The position numbers and the translations under genes were made by a program. Below the pieces are notes generated by a model that searched no databases, had not been told where the DNA came from, and was given only the letters and a program-made list of their open reading frames with translations. Shown here piece after piece: positions 10,590 through 23,559 of a stretch of 64,000 bases of DNA (its first letter is position 1; each line of letters opens with the position of its first letter). The DNA is taken from assembly GCA_032622095.1 (NCBI GenBank), contig CP136068.1, forward strand, positions 159,421,465 through 159,485,464, given 5' to 3'. This DNA comes from Siphonodentalium dalli (lineage: Eukaryota; Mollusca; Scaphopoda; Gadilida; Siphonodentaliidae).

Positions 10590-12700
10590 CGCTGGTAGTG
10601 TTCCTCCTCTCTCTATCTCTCCATCCCTGGCTCAAACTGACGTCTTCAGTTTAATCCATCGAACGGCACCACGTTTTACATATTTAAACCACGTCAATTA
10701 GGCTCCTGATATAATGGAGATGATTTGTATAAATTTGGTGGAAATGGGCGTTAAAATATTTGTTGTTATCAATTGTGGTTTCCCTCTCCTCCGTGATTCG
10801 AGCGGCGCCACATGATGGAGAGGATTATACAATGTATAAGTTTGGTGGAAATCGGAGACAAAATTACTTTTGTGCAGCCCTCCACCGCTTCTTCCCCTGT
10901 TGGACCCCTTTGAAGTTATTTAGAAGACAGAAGGCAGACATTCGCAAATAGAGGCACAACATTGATTCCTCGTATCATTCGAGAAGAACACATTTATCGA
11001 CAAATGTACTGGACATTGGCGCTAAACATATTTTTCTCAGTTCTGGTGACTTTCCCCTCCCTATCGCAGACTGATGTGGTGCCACTTTTTCCATCTTTAA
11101 CCCTTTACCCAACAGAACGGCCCTGTGCCAATGCATTCTCTTATATATGCGAGTCGACCATAGGTCGCCTCGCATATATAAGAGAATGCATTGGCTTAAC
11201 ACATATTAAAGAAAAAATGGTAAAAAGTGTTAAAAAAAAGTTTTTTTTAGGCCAATGCATTCTCTTATATATGCGAGGCGACCTATGGTCGACTCGCATA
11301 TATAAGAGAATGCATTGGCACAGGGCATAACTGTAACTATCACAATGTGCTCAATGAGCCGGTTCCAATGATACCCATATTTCCATGGTTTTATTGAGAC
11401 AGACCGAAGATAATTTAGGCTGTTAGGGCGTTTCTGGGCGTTCTGTTGGGTAAAGGGTTAAACTAGTCAATTAGATTAATTATGAAGATCATTATACATA
11501 GAATTGGTGGAAATCAGCGACTAAACAAATTCATGACACGTTTAGTGCCCCCAGTTCACCAAACGGCACCAAGTTGGCATATTTAAACACGCGATTAGAT
11601 TCCTCATATCACGGAGAAGAATATTTATAAATTTGTGGCAATAGGCGCTGATATATTTTTTAACAATTGTGGTGTCGCTCTCCCACTCCGCGCAACCATG
11701 ACGCGAACGGCCCCGCCTTTGGCAGCTTTGAACCACACGATTAGACTCCTGATATCATGGAGATAATTAGGTATAGGTTTGGTGGTAATCGACTACTGAA
11801 CAAATAATTGTCAAACTTATTACCACCTCCACGCACGGTTTTGCAACCTAACGGCACCAGTCTGTCGACTTTAAATCACTCGTTAGATTCCTTTTGTCAC
11901 GGACAATAATGTGTAACAGTTTGATGAAAATCGGCGCTAAAAATACTGTTATCGATTTTGATGCCCCTCTCCGCATCACGCTACCCCTGACTAGAATGGC
12001 GTCATGTTTGACGGCTGTATACGCACCATCATATATAGACTCCTGATATCATGGACATGATTTATGTGTATAAGTTTGGTAGTAATCGGCGACTAAACAA
12101 TTTTTTATACAATTTAGTACCAACCAGATCTTATCCAAACAGCACAAATTTGCCGTCAATTTGGTGGAAATGGACATTAAAACTATTGTATCAATTGTCC
12201 TGTCCCTCTCACTTTCCGTGCGTCACCTTTCACATCTTTAAATCACACCATTTGATGCATCATATGATGACATGTGTATGTATAAGTGTGGTGGAATCGG
12301 GGAATAAACAAATTCTTATACAATTTAGTACCAACCATCTCTCATCCAAACAGCACCAACTTGGCGTCTTTAAATCACACGATTAAATTCCTTATATCGT
12401 GGAGAAGAATCTATGTCAATTTGGTGTAAATCGACGTTAAAATTATGTTATCAATTGTTGTGTCCCTCTCCCCCTCCGTGCACCCCTGACTCACGAAAGG
12501 TGCCAACTTTAACATCTTAAATACATATCATTTGCTTCAACATATCATGCCATGATTAGGCATAATTTGGTAATAATCGGAGACAACAAATTTTGCTGCC
12601 TCGCCACCTGTTTGGCCCCTGACAACAACAGCGTCAATTTAGAAAATTACAACATGCACCATTATCGTCCTCGTAACAAGTAACCTGGTACATCCCTTCG
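10590..12700. repeat. Degenerate tandem repeat (ancient satellite-like array)
   Basis: Units of roughly 100-170 bp recur with the hallmark TTTGGTGGAAATCGGCG, seen near 10735, 10839, 11503, 11778, 11920, 12072, 12160, 12285, 12416 and 12563. Accompanying blocks resemble CTCCTGATATCATGGAGA, CCCCTCTCC and AACGGCACCA. Copies are strongly diverged. A MITE (11097-11461) is inserted in the array. No conserved reading frame runs through the units. Confidence 0.8.
11097..11461. mobile_element. TTAA MITE, family 1, with two palindromes
   Basis: A 365-bp element with TTAA at 11097-11100 and 11458-11461, and CCCTTTACCCAACAGAACGG termini. Palindromes at 11127-11195 and 11251-11319 are almost identical to the other copies, while the spacer is only about 55 bp. 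The left arm outside the palindrome is very short, as in 4371-4809, so the two share orientation. Confidence 0.9.
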
Positions 12701-13329
12701 GTGTCATCTAGATTGTTCCCGTGAAATTATATAGAATATAGAAAAAAATTAATTCATTCGTAAATATAGATAGATATAGATATTGTGATTGTAATTAGTT
12801 GGTGTTATAATAGTATAGCATACATCGGTTATAAAGGATCATAAATTGTTTCCTTCAAACTGATATGATGAAATTCACCCAGGAAATTGAACAAGACATT
12901 TTTTCGTTAAACCGTGTCAAGTATAAACAAGACGCGTACTTTGACTGCTGGTGTCAGCCTGTCCAAGCGCGTACATTGTATAACATGTTTGATGGCAAGC
13001 CAGAGTCATTCTTGGGTTGTCAACAGGAATTGTTGACGCCGTGGCTGTTTTCCTAAGTACCCGAGCTACTTGCTGTTGTTAGTTTTGTCGATTATACACA
13101 TAAGCTGTCGTCTTTATGCGTACCCTGTTGACATTTCCGGTACCTGCAATGCACAGTATCGTTAAGTTGGCCATCGATCTTGTTGGCTCATGTATAAAGG
13201 TCCCTCATTGTGCGAGAATATATGTATCTCTTAAATAGAATGATAAATATACGTTTAATACTTTATTCTGTGCATTTGTTCAAGTGACTTCCCTCGGTTA
13301 CAATTTGTCAAAGTGATGAAAGTTGAACG

Positions 13330-14300
13330 TCATCACTCGTTAGAACGAATAATGGAGATGACTAAATATAACTATGGTTGATATTGGCGACTGTTATCAA
13401 TGATAGTGCCCCTTCTCTCCAACACTGACCCAACGGCACCATCTGTGGCGTCCTTAACCCACATTCCAATTGGAGAACACATGTATGGATATGGGAAATT
13501 AGTGCTAAACATATTTGTATCAGCTTTGGTGTCCCTCCCCATTCATAACTCGAACTGTGCCAGTTTCGACATATCTAAGCCACGTCAAATAGACTCATTG
13601 TATAATTGAGATGATTTGTATCAATTGTGTGAACATCGGCGCTAAAAAAATATTTTATATTAACAATTCTGGTTCCCTTCTCAACTCTGTGGCTCGAGCT
13701 GCAACACATCATGGATATTATTATGCAAAGTTTGGTGGAATTCTGCAACAAAACCATTTCATCATTGTTGCAGCCCCTCCCCTTTTTGCCCTGCCATCAA
13801 CACAGTAATGTAGATAATTTTAAGCCGCATCATTACCTTCCTTGTAAAACGTTACCTATGTGACACCCCTTTGGTCCTTCGTGAAGTTATATAGAACATA
13901 TGCAGAAATACATTAGCAAATACAGGCACACGCGTCTTTAACCCACACAACTTGATTCCTCTTAGCATTGGAGACGAACGTGTATTTATGTATGTGATTG
14001 AAATTTACGCTAAACATATTTGTATCAGTTTTGGTCACACTCCCCTCCCTATCCCTGAATCAAGCTATGCCACTTTTGACATCTTTAACCCGCTGAATTA
14101 GAGTCACTATGAAGACGATTATATATAGACACGATGAAGTCATGAAGCGGCTAAACATGTCAATCACACGATTAGAGTCCTGGTATCATGGAGAAGAATA
14201 TGTATCACTTTGGTGGAAATCGGCGCTAAATAAGTATACCACAGTTTGATTCCTCAAATCATGGACATTAGTATTTCTAATGCACTTAGGCCAATATACC
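13330..14300. repeat. Second block of the degenerate tandem repeat
   Basis: The hallmark TTTGGTGGAAAT(T/C) recurs near 13723 and 14205, with TCCCCTCCC(T/C)ATCC, ACGGCACCA and CTTTAACCCACA blocks, in the same order as at 10.6-12.7 kb. A further unit lies at 15265-15440, just right of the hairpin at 15109. 12701-13329 shows nothing I can assign. Confidence 0.7.
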
Positions 14301-15108
14301 CCCGGAAACACCACATATTTGCGGGGGGTTATTCATCAATAACCTGTCGCAATGTATAGTCCGGTTCACCGCTTCAATGTTAGATATTCCTACGCGCCAT
14401 TATTGCCGTTAGCTGAATTCCTAATGTCGACCATGCCCAATCCAGCCCCGCTCACTGTTCCGTTTCTCTCCATGACGTCACCCATACGCAGTACATGCCG
14501 GCGACGTTACGGAGTACATTGTAGATGTATAGAGTTGGCACCTTTGCTACTGACTTCCGTTACTAGCTCGTTGCTATATAAACAAACCAGCGGCGTCGCT
14601 TTTATCGAACATTGAGTCAGTACATTCGCCCTGTATACATGTATTTTCAGAAAATACAAAACACCCCACCGTTATATCCCACCAATGTCAGTGTATCGAT
14701 ATCATTTAACCAAATTTCTTGACATGAAACCGCGACATACACGGCGTGGAATACATCGCATTGAGTAAACAATTTCCCATTGTTTCAAATCAACTTCAAG
14801 TTCGCGGTCACGGTAAAATCAAAACCGCAATTTGTGAGTGGTAAACATCTGAAAAAGACATCAGGTACACGCAGAAACTAATTGTTGTGCATATTTATTT
14901 CTATTTGAGATGGCAATTTTTCATGTTTATCAGCATTTTTAACGATAAAAACGATGCTAATTGAGGGACTACATTTTATCTAGCGCATTAAATTTAAAAT
15001 AAAAAATAGTGAATTGGCTGATTATTTTCTATGGCCGCACATGTCGTTGATAATTGCGAAGCATTTGTTTGTCTAAATAACATGCATAAGTTCGAAGAGC
15101 ATTAGAAT

Positions 15109-15266
15109 GGGGATAACAGTGTGGTGTTTTGTGATGTCGGAAACGTACATGGCGAATATACTGTGACAAACACCCGTCGCCGTCGCCGTCGCCCATTAAC
15201 TAAATTTGCCACAGTATATTCGCCATGTACCTTTCCAAAATCACAAGACACCACAGCGTTATCCCC
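15109..15266. repeat. Long hairpin with about 62-bp arms
   Basis: The left arm starts GGGGATAACAGTGTGGTGTT and ends ATATACTGTGACAAA. The right arm is its reverse complement with about six differences, ending AACACCACAGCGTTATCCCC-like. The loop holds CGTCGCCGTCGCCGTCGCCC. A short foldback MITE is possible, but no clear target duplication is visible. Confidence 0.85.
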
Positions 15267-16455
15267 TAAGTTTAAGTTTGGTGGAAATTCGCCACCAAAA
15301 ATGTTGCTGCCCCTCCCCTGTTCTGCCCATGATAACAACAGCGTCACTTCGGTAAATTCAAGCCCACACTATTGTCTTCCTCATAAAAAGTTACCCCGGC
15401 TACACCCCTTTGGTTCCATCTAGTTGGTCCCCGTAAATGTCGATAGAGCACAGGCAGACATAGAGACATACATTCGCAAATATAGATATATCATAGTCTG
15501 CATGTGTACGTGGATATGACTTTGAATATAGTCGATCACGCCGTCTGCTTAATTATTTATATAGTGATATTTGTTTTGGGGGAAGCAGGAAGACAGACCG
15601 ACAGAGCCATGTTACACCCAGGAATATACTGCTTTATGATGTTTATTATATGTTAATTACATTGTACTATTCATGTAAATTTAATGTAAATAAAATTATC
15701 CACTCATATCCTATCCTATCCAATGTACACGTTTTAATTGACTGCGATATTCCATTTAATATAAAAAGGGTTAATATTGTGAATAGTGCGAGCGTTGTCA
15801 ATAATTCGAGTTTCTGACAACGCAGGTAATCGACGAGTCAGTCGAGACCAAGTATTTTCACAGACATGTTCATAAATATTTCATATCGTCTGTCACTGCT
15901 TTAGTTGACATCCACATATATTTTCCCTCCCAACAAGAAAGGTCACTGCTATGACATGTTATAATGGTATATTTGTCCATTTTATGGTTCAAAGCATAAC
16001 AGTGGTCGATAATCCAATACAATGGTATAAGTACGATTTGGCTGCATATGAATATGAGATTGGAGTTACTACTAGAGTCAAATCGATTACCAACATTGTG
16101 AGAAGCCACGGGTATTGTACACGTTATTGCAGCAATGAAACTGGTTGAACGATACCTTTAAAACAAATCTACCATCCTTACCAATCTCTTATTGTCCTAG
16201 CATTCTAATTGGAATCTGGAATCAATGAATACGTATACATTAAATCATCGAGAGGCAGAACATTATCCATTTGTGGGTGGCACGGCTCTTGTGGGCAGAT
16301 TTGGTTATGTTGGCATCTGAGGTCGATTACACACCGCAATGGTAGGCAGTACAGGTGTACCATTCCAAAGAAAGGTAGGCCGGTAGCTACATGTCCATCG
16401 AAGTGTGGCATGTTACGCCGATGAAAATGATGAAGAAAACGGATCAAATAGTGCA

Positions 16456-16502
16456 TACTTTAATGTGTATACTTTAATGTGTATACTTTAATGTGTATAC
16501 TT
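16456..16502. repeat. Short tandem repeat, 15 bp x 3
   Basis: ACTTTAATGTGTAT is repeated three times. 15450-16455 holds no other feature I can support. Confidence 0.9.
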
Positions 16503-16609
16503 TTTGACAGGTGCTCATTTCCTGTATTGTATTATGCCGATCCCGATGGATACTTGTATGTCTATAATATAGTTTCATGAATTTGAATATGTAAATAATC
16601 TTTTATCGG

Positions 16610-16626
16610 GGGGGGGGGGGGGGGGT
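16610..16626. repeat. Poly-G tract
   Basis: A run of 17 or more G following TATCGG. Similar runs occur at 27951, 28085 and 41791, and two of those lie inside a hAT-like element. Confidence 0.9.
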
Positions 16627-17016
16627 AGTTTGTTTGCCCTTTGAATTAGGTATTATTTCGACCAATTGGAACGCCTTACACGTGAGAAATTTAATAATAT
16701 AAGACATGATATGTGAGTTATCGCTTGCGTGAACAACAATTGGCCGATGATGAATGAATCGACTCGTTTGAATTGTGAGTCATGTGCGTAAACATGTTCC
16801 GTTTTCGAGTTTACTTTAGTTTGGTGTGAACAATCGTTAGTAAGACTAGAGTTTGTGAAACGGAATCAAGCATTCCGGATTGTTTCGCATCCTTATTCTT
16901 TCTGATGTGTAACATTTAACATCTACGTAGCCTACAACAACCATTAAGCGTGTTTTGACGGAAAACAAAAGAATCAATCTGAATCAGTTGACTACTATTT
17001 AATTCAGTATACTAGA

Positions 17017-17418
17017 TTAACCCTTTACCCAACAAACCGGCCAAAACCGGCCAAATAAAGCTTCAACAGCCTAAAATATCTTGGGTCTGTCTCAATAAAA
17101 CCATACAAATATGGATATCATTGGAACCGGCTCATTGACCACATTGTGATGGTTACAGTTATGCCCTGTGCCAATGCATTCTCTTATATATGCGAGTCGA
17201 CCATAGGTCGCCTCGCATATATAAGAGAATGCATTGGCCTAAAAAAAAATCTTTTTTTTAACACTTTTTACCATTTTTTCTTACATTCTTTAACAATTTT
17301 ATAATTTGTAATGTGTTAAGCCAATGCATTCTCTTATATATGCGAGGCTACCTATGGTCGACTCGCATATATAAGAGAATGCATTGGCACAGGGCCCTTC
17401 TGTTGGGTAAAGGGTTAA
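17017..17418. mobile_element. TTAA MITE, family 1, with two palindromes
   Basis: A 402-bp element with TTAA at 17017-17020 and 17415-17418, and ends CCCTTTACCCAACAAACCGG and CTTCTGTTGGGTAAAGGG. Palindromes lie at 17170-17238 and 17320-17388. Its long left arm matches 3469-3931 closely, including CATTGGAACCGG, CATTGTGATGGTTACAG and a T-rich spacer. Confidence 0.9.
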
Positions 17419-17518
17419 TGCCGATTCTTGCATGCTGAGTATGTTTCCAATTTTCACAGTGTGATAATGTTGACAGATTGGCTTTATCCAGTGGTGAAAG
17501 TGGATCTCTGCAAATGGT

Positions 17519-17890
17519 TGTCAAATGTACACAGTCGTGATTTGTATTCTTTAACAATTTTATAATTTCACCCATACATATCCCGAGACAAACATGAGCA
17601 GACGACACTCTTCTATGTGCTTCTATATATGTGTGGGGCTCCCTGCAGGGTAATGGATGTTTTTTTTATTTTATGTCCTAAAAATTGTAAGAAACATTTA
17701 TTTAAAAAACATGATAAAAAATTGTTAAGCCAATGCATTCTCTTATATATGCGAGGCGACCTATGGTCGACTCGCATATATAAGAGAATGCATTGGCACA
17801 GGGCATAACTGTAACTATCACAATGTGGTCAAGGAGCCGGTTCCAATGATATCCAAATGGTGGTCAAATGTACACAGTCGTGATTTGAGT
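17519..17890. mobile_element. Truncated palindrome element between 25-bp direct repeats
   Basis: TCAAATGTACACAGTCGTGA followed by TTTG occurs both at about 17520 and at about 17866. Between the copies lie the GAGCAGACGACACTC module (17564-17650), CTGCAGGGTAATGG, an AT-rich spacer, one palindrome (17729-17797) and the right arm of a family-1 MITE (CATAACTGTAACTATCACAA to TTCCAATGATATCC), which stops before its TTAA end. The long direct repeat looks like a recombination or template-switch scar, not a normal 4-bp target duplication. Confidence 0.6.
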
Positions 17891-18014
17891 GACTGAGTTG
17901 AGTCAAGGTGGACAGTGAACTGACTGGATGTGCCGAATTGCTCTGGACCATGTAATTGCAATGGGAATGATTATTCTTGCATACTGCATTAATTAGAGTC
18001 GTGACATATGAAAT

Positions 18015-18390
18015 GGTTGCCGGAGGCGCGAATAGAGTGCACCGGTTGATTAATGACGTTGTAATGTTAGTTTGTGACATCGATCATGTTATATTCTCAC
18101 TAAACCCACCAACCTGGATAAGAAATGTACGCAGCCATGAACAACTTTACTCGCTTCCGCCGCGAATAGTAAAACAATTCAAGTGCGTGAGTCGATTCAT
18201 GGTTGATAATGAACTCAACACAATTATGTGCAACATTGCTGTGACTCATTCCAATGAAATGGACGTTGCTATCATATTGCATTTATTATCGTCATCGTCA
18301 TGAGATCGGGTCCGAAGATTGACCGAGGCACGAATCGAGTACACCCATTGACGTTAGTTTGCGACGTCAGTCAGTTATATTTCCACTTAT
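18015..18390. repeat. Diverged direct duplication, about 80 bp
   Basis: 18015-18105 and 18310-18390 share GAGGC(G/A)CGAAT(A/C)GAGT(G/A)CAC, TGACGTTAGTTTG(T/C)GAC and GTTATATT followed by CACT. I assign no function. Confidence 0.55.
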
Positions 18391-18527
18391 CGCAGCTGCT
18401 CTTATAAGACAGTTCTAAGAGTAAGACTGAATCCAGCACGCACACAATGCTGATGTAGCCTTACACATTGGTATATATATTGCGACTCTGAATCCGTGGT
18501 TGGATTTATGTAATGATTACAAACCGG

Positions 18528-18773
18528 CATCAGCGATGTATTAAAACTGACAACAATGGAAAACGACCCAGCTCATCAATGAAAGTAGTCCGTACCTCCC
18601 TACGGGGAGTATCAATATACGAGAGGGGTCGTGTTGTCCTCAGTACAACCCATCATCGACGTATTAAAACTGACAACGCTGGAATACGACCCAGCTCATC
18701 AATGAAAGTAGTCCGTACCTCCCTACGGGGAGTAGCAATATACGAAAGGGGTCGTGTTGTCCTGAGTACAGCC
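18528..18773 (+). repeat. Two direct copies of a 123-bp unit with an open frame
   Basis: Copies start at 18528 and 18651 and differ at about ten positions. As 123 is a multiple of three, both copies stay open in one plus-strand frame (18513-18914), each giving KTDN.G.RPSSSMKVVRTSLR then IYERGRVVLST. Each unit also contains a short inverted repeat, CCGTACCTCCCTACGG. The peptide matches no family I recognise, and the frame may be fortuitous. Confidence 0.8.
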
Positions 18774-19474
18774 CTCTTATTATTCTACAATTGCACGCGC
18801 CAACGCCCTATTGTGTGCAAACAATGTCGGTGTCAGGTGTGCTTATTCCTAGTGATGCATGCATGTCTACACACAATATTTACTTCAACAGTGATTATAC
18901 ATTGCCTTACATAAATGTGAATCCCGCTGCAGTTGTCACATTCATTCATCTCTTCAAAAGCATGTTTCGAATATTTTGAGATTGGTCAGTGCCGTTTCCG
19001 GCTATCCGCCCGCCCCTATTCCAGACTATGTCGTTGGCACGGTGAAATAATTGAACAAATCAATAACAGAAATCAAAACAAAATACGTTTATCGATCTCT
19101 GATTTTAGCTAAATTGTGCTCATCAGTCGCCCTCGCCGATCTGCTTTATTTGCACTGAAACTCGTGTTTTGGCGACGACGTCGTGTACACGGGCCAGTTC
19201 AAACGCGGGGTTGATTCGAACCGTTTGTTATTGAAAAACTCAACCAATGCTTATTTAACCCTTCCAATAAATGCCCAAAATAGTGTGCTTACGCTTACGC
19301 ATATCGTTGACGTAAAATGACGTACATGACGTTCGCCTCAACCATGAAACTGGAACTATTTAAATAAAAGAATCATCGTACATGACAAACACGCCCTGTA
19401 TGTGCCTAAATAAACCTTCTAATCCTATATTTTTAATGCACGGATTCTAGGACACGAATCGTGTAATAAACACG

Positions 19475-19615
19475 GAACGACACAATGTGTAAATGGGTTT
19501 GTCGATACGGCACTCGTGCTGTCGCGGAAGGATAGAACTCGAGGCGCCTCTCGTTCTATCCTTACGCGACATCACTCGTGCCGTATCGACAACTCATTTA
19601 CACATCGTGTCGTTC
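19475..19615. repeat. 141-bp hairpin with about 63-bp arms
   Basis: The left arm begins GAACGACACAATGTGTAAAT and reaches AAGGATAGAAC. The right arm is its reverse complement with about seven differences. The apex is GAGGCGCCTC, itself self-complementary. A related single-arm fragment (TTCGTGTCGTTCTATGTATA) lies at 26288. The structure is free-standing, with no gene on either side. Confidence 0.9.
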
Positions 19616-22419
19616 TTTGTATATATGTGCAAATATTCAGAATAGATATATTCAATTAAAAACAAATTAATTAATTTTCGCCCGCACGGCTATACCTCTG
19701 TTCCTTCCATTACCAGAACATCACTATTTGTTGTTATTCCTTGTTGTGGAGTCGCTACTCATGGATATAGTTAGGACTAATTTTAGCTATTCATAGTTGT
19801 AAATTCAAATGGAGCCAAAAACCTTACTTCGCAAATACAATGACGTCGACTATAATATTGTTGTAACGATACAGTTGGTCACAATGGGATACGAATCACT
19901 GTACATGGTCAACAATACGATACGATACGATATAATCAATTAGTGTTCTCAAATGATTTGTCACCTGCATTACCAGAATCAACATATTTATAAATGGCGA
20001 TAGATTTCATGTCTAGCTAAAATGCAGTTAAATTGTTAGATAAATGAGTCATATAAACATATTAGACATGTGCACTTGAGTGCACATTGCAGGTTGTGCT
20101 GTGCTATGTACATGGCTGCCTTTTACACGATACGCGATGCGGTGGAACGTGTATCGCGAAACGTTGACTATGCAGAATCGTGAATTTATCTGACCGTGAC
20201 CCATGTCTATTCATATGAAGCGTAATTCAGATTCAAATAACGCCAATATGGGCGTATTTGGGTTTTTGAAATGTTCAACATGAACCTGTTTGCTTGAGGA
20301 TATGTTGGCGAATCAGATGATATTGTCGTGCAAATGTGTACATACTGGAATTAGATATTCATATAGGTTCTGACATAATCCCACAGCAAACTTAAACCCG
20401 TCATTCAGTTGAATGGCGAGGGCCACAATTAAAACACATTACCATAGTCTAGTCGTAATTCTCAGAAAAGACTTTTCTAGAAGCATTTCCGCGGAAAAGT
20501 GTCAAACCAACTTTTTTTACCATAATTCGAAGGTGCCGAACACGAATAGACTGCCTGTCGCCCGATTGGATGAACATAGCGTTCAATAAAAGGCTTTTTA
20601 AATCTTCGTGTTTTCTTCGCTGGAGGGTTGTTGATACGGCACCGTACAACGTCATATGAAATCACGTAACTGGCCTTGGACATACTCAAACTTATATACT
20701 CCTCGCGGAACGTTCAAAGCCGCGTTGTATCACGATACTATCATCACAGTAATAATTCTGAAACATTAACATCATAGTAATCAGGTACCTACTGCAAGAC
20801 ATTGCTGTTTTGTATATTTATCGACGATTCACGTAAGAATTCTCTTATAGTCGGGGGGCCAATATGGGTATCCTTGCACCCGCCCCATGTAGTCCATGAG
20901 ATATTGGTCGACCTCTGCACCCCCCCCCCAGGACTTAACTTCACCCCACTAATTTTCTTCCTTAAGGTCTCCTCTAATTTTGTTCACTTGTTAACAAGAA
21001 AAAAAAGTGGCCGCAGAGACTCCAGACAAGATGGCGTCCATCATAGCGGCCATTTTTTTTAAATGCACCAGGTCTCTTTGATCGCCATTATAATAAAGAT
21101 GATAGCACATGCGGTCTTGTTTTCCGCTCGATTCGTTATGCTAGTATACAACCCTTACAAATTAGCCAAAAATCCGACACCAGAATCCAATATGGCGGCC
21201 AAGATGGCCGCCGAAATGTGAAAATATGCAATTTTTCTGACATGTTACCACCTTTCGTTTGTCTCTGTGGGAAAATGTTAGAATTTTTGCGTCATGTTAT
21301 ACATTTATGATATAGAAGAGTCATTGGCGAACACATGGGGACCATAATATGCATTCATTGCGGGATATTTTTGTCCGATATCACGTTTTCCCAAATGCCG
21401 GTATCATAGGTCAAAGCCTAATCTCCGTTAATAACGCGATGTTATGTTTCGAATCAATGAATGTTATTGCTATTATAACAACACCCATGCATACATATTT
21501 GCAGGATATACTCGAGCTAGGATTCCTCTTATACCTGAGTTGAGGAATATTTACCCAATTCCAAGATGCCGGCCAAAATGTCCACCAGAAATAAAAAATC
21601 GCCGAAAATCGCTGATTTTAACATCAGTGAGCATTATTGTCATGACAACTCCACACCTGCTTACTATTGTAAGTTGGGAACACTTAGCCGAAGAACTTTC
21701 CTTGTACCATATCCAAATAAAAGTTCCCCAAATCCAAAATGGCGCCCACAATGGCGGACAGATTTTGAATAATCACCGAAATTCCCTCATATTCACATCA
21801 TTGGGCATTATTGTCGAGACAACTCCACCCATGCTTACAATTGAGTTGGAAATACTGAGGTGAAGTAATTACATTATATCTCGCGCAAGAAATTGTTTTC
21901 CAAATCGAAGATGGCGGCCAAAGAGGCGACCGAAATTTGAAAACAAGTCTACATTCCTTTACTTTCTTACGATGGGCGTTATTGTTTCGCGATTTCTATC
22001 CATCATTACATGTTGATATGGAATAGTGACATGCATTATTCATTAGGGTTTGGCAATTGATACTCACAACCAAGATCGCTGCTAAATTGGCGGCTAGAAA
22101 TTGAAAAGAAATCGATATTTTCACATATTAATTTCAACTTTTTGTCATAATATCGGTATGTATGGACGAATTTGTACATAAACCATCTACTAGTTCAACT
22201 TAAAGGTATCAAAACGAATAACATAGCTCGTATCATTCTGGAAAGATGAAACACCACAATTAATATCGCGATGTGGCATTTCGAAATCCAGTCTCCACTT
22301 AGCGCCGATAATGGACGTAAGCGTAGGTGCGCCGAATAGTTATATCAGAACAATTACCTGATAACAGATTCTGATTTGCCACGTCACGTCCATAATTATC
22401 TGGACCAGCTTCCATTTCT

Positions 22420-23040
22420 TTGTCTGACAAATCTAGGTCGCTCACATCGACAAAGTATTCACCACTTCCTGGGAGTAGAGTCCCTCTAATCATAACGTTT
22501 CAAACAATTCATTTTCCGGTGTCTAGCTTACAGAAGGTTATCTCTATGTATGTGTCTCATACCCCATGGGATAACGACATGTACACCTGGCGAACCAGTT
22601 AGCTAGTCACTTCTCAATAGATGGTTCGTCAACTCACAAACTCAGCGAACGCACTGGCATATGTGGACAACTTCGACAGTGTTTCGAAGGTTGCTAGCTG
22701 TCTCATTCCCTTGGACAGATGTCTATCTGCTAAGGAGAAGACCTTAGTGTACATACTACCCACACGTCTTGACCATTATCCGAAGCAAACTGGGTGTGAC
22801 GCCCCGCAGTTGTCTCGTCGAATATATCCCAGCAGAGAAGAACAATGCTCGCGGTGCTAGTTTGTGGACATGCGCCATGATAGTGGGAATGAAATGGGCA
22901 ACTGTGTACACCACCCCTACACCTGGTGCATGTTTAAGATATCGAATGTCATGCGTGTCGGTTTTATTTGGTATGGTAAGATTGTATTTCCACATCCGTT
23001 TCGAAGCCTTTCTGATTCAACTACGTACACTTTTGTCTGG
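22420..23040 (+). pseudogene. Decayed coding remnant in left foldback arm
   Basis: Plus-strand frames give RVPLIITFQTIHFPVSS (22420-22602) and GASLWTCAMIVGMKWATVYT with MVRLYFHIRFEAFLIQL (22769-23047). The opposite arm gives the related SVPLIVMFQTIHMPVSS and GASLWVCVMIVEIKL. Conservation of peptide-like blocks between arms suggests an old coding region, now broken. I do not recognise the protein. Confidence 0.4.
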
Positions 23041-23559
23041 AGAATAATATGCTAGCCTCCCTCAAAACAGTCGGATGGACTAAAGGATAATGTCTTTATA
23101 GCATGAATGTATGCGTGTTTTGTTATCCTCTCTCGGGGTTAGTGTCAGTATGTGGGCGGTATTATTCAAGAAAATGTCAGGAACTGTGGTGCATTTTTTC
23201 ACTATGTATTTAAAGAACAATTTACAGTCTCGATGGCAATGGCTATGGCCATTGGGGAACGCTACCTTTATAATCATATAGCTTTATATATATAACTTTA
23301 GAATATAGTAGTTAATGTCTCATGCAGGAAAATGGTCGCATTGGTGATGTTACCAAGAAATCATCAACGTAACATTCCTCTGGATGTTCTTCGCGTTGAA
23401 CATTTCACCCTTTTGTTGATGGCATTTTGTACTTTCTTGAACCATACCACCCAGCGTGAGTATGACATATCAACCAACTATCAAAGGTGTCGCCTCTAAG
23501 ACTACACCCCAGTCTTGGTGGGGCTTATACAACAGTAGCCAATGGCATACTCCTGGTCC

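Noticed and set aside
3469..17797. Palindromes as a CRISPR-like array
   Set aside because: Spacers are not unique regular segments, the units are MITE ends with TTAA duplications, and the DNA is animal-like.
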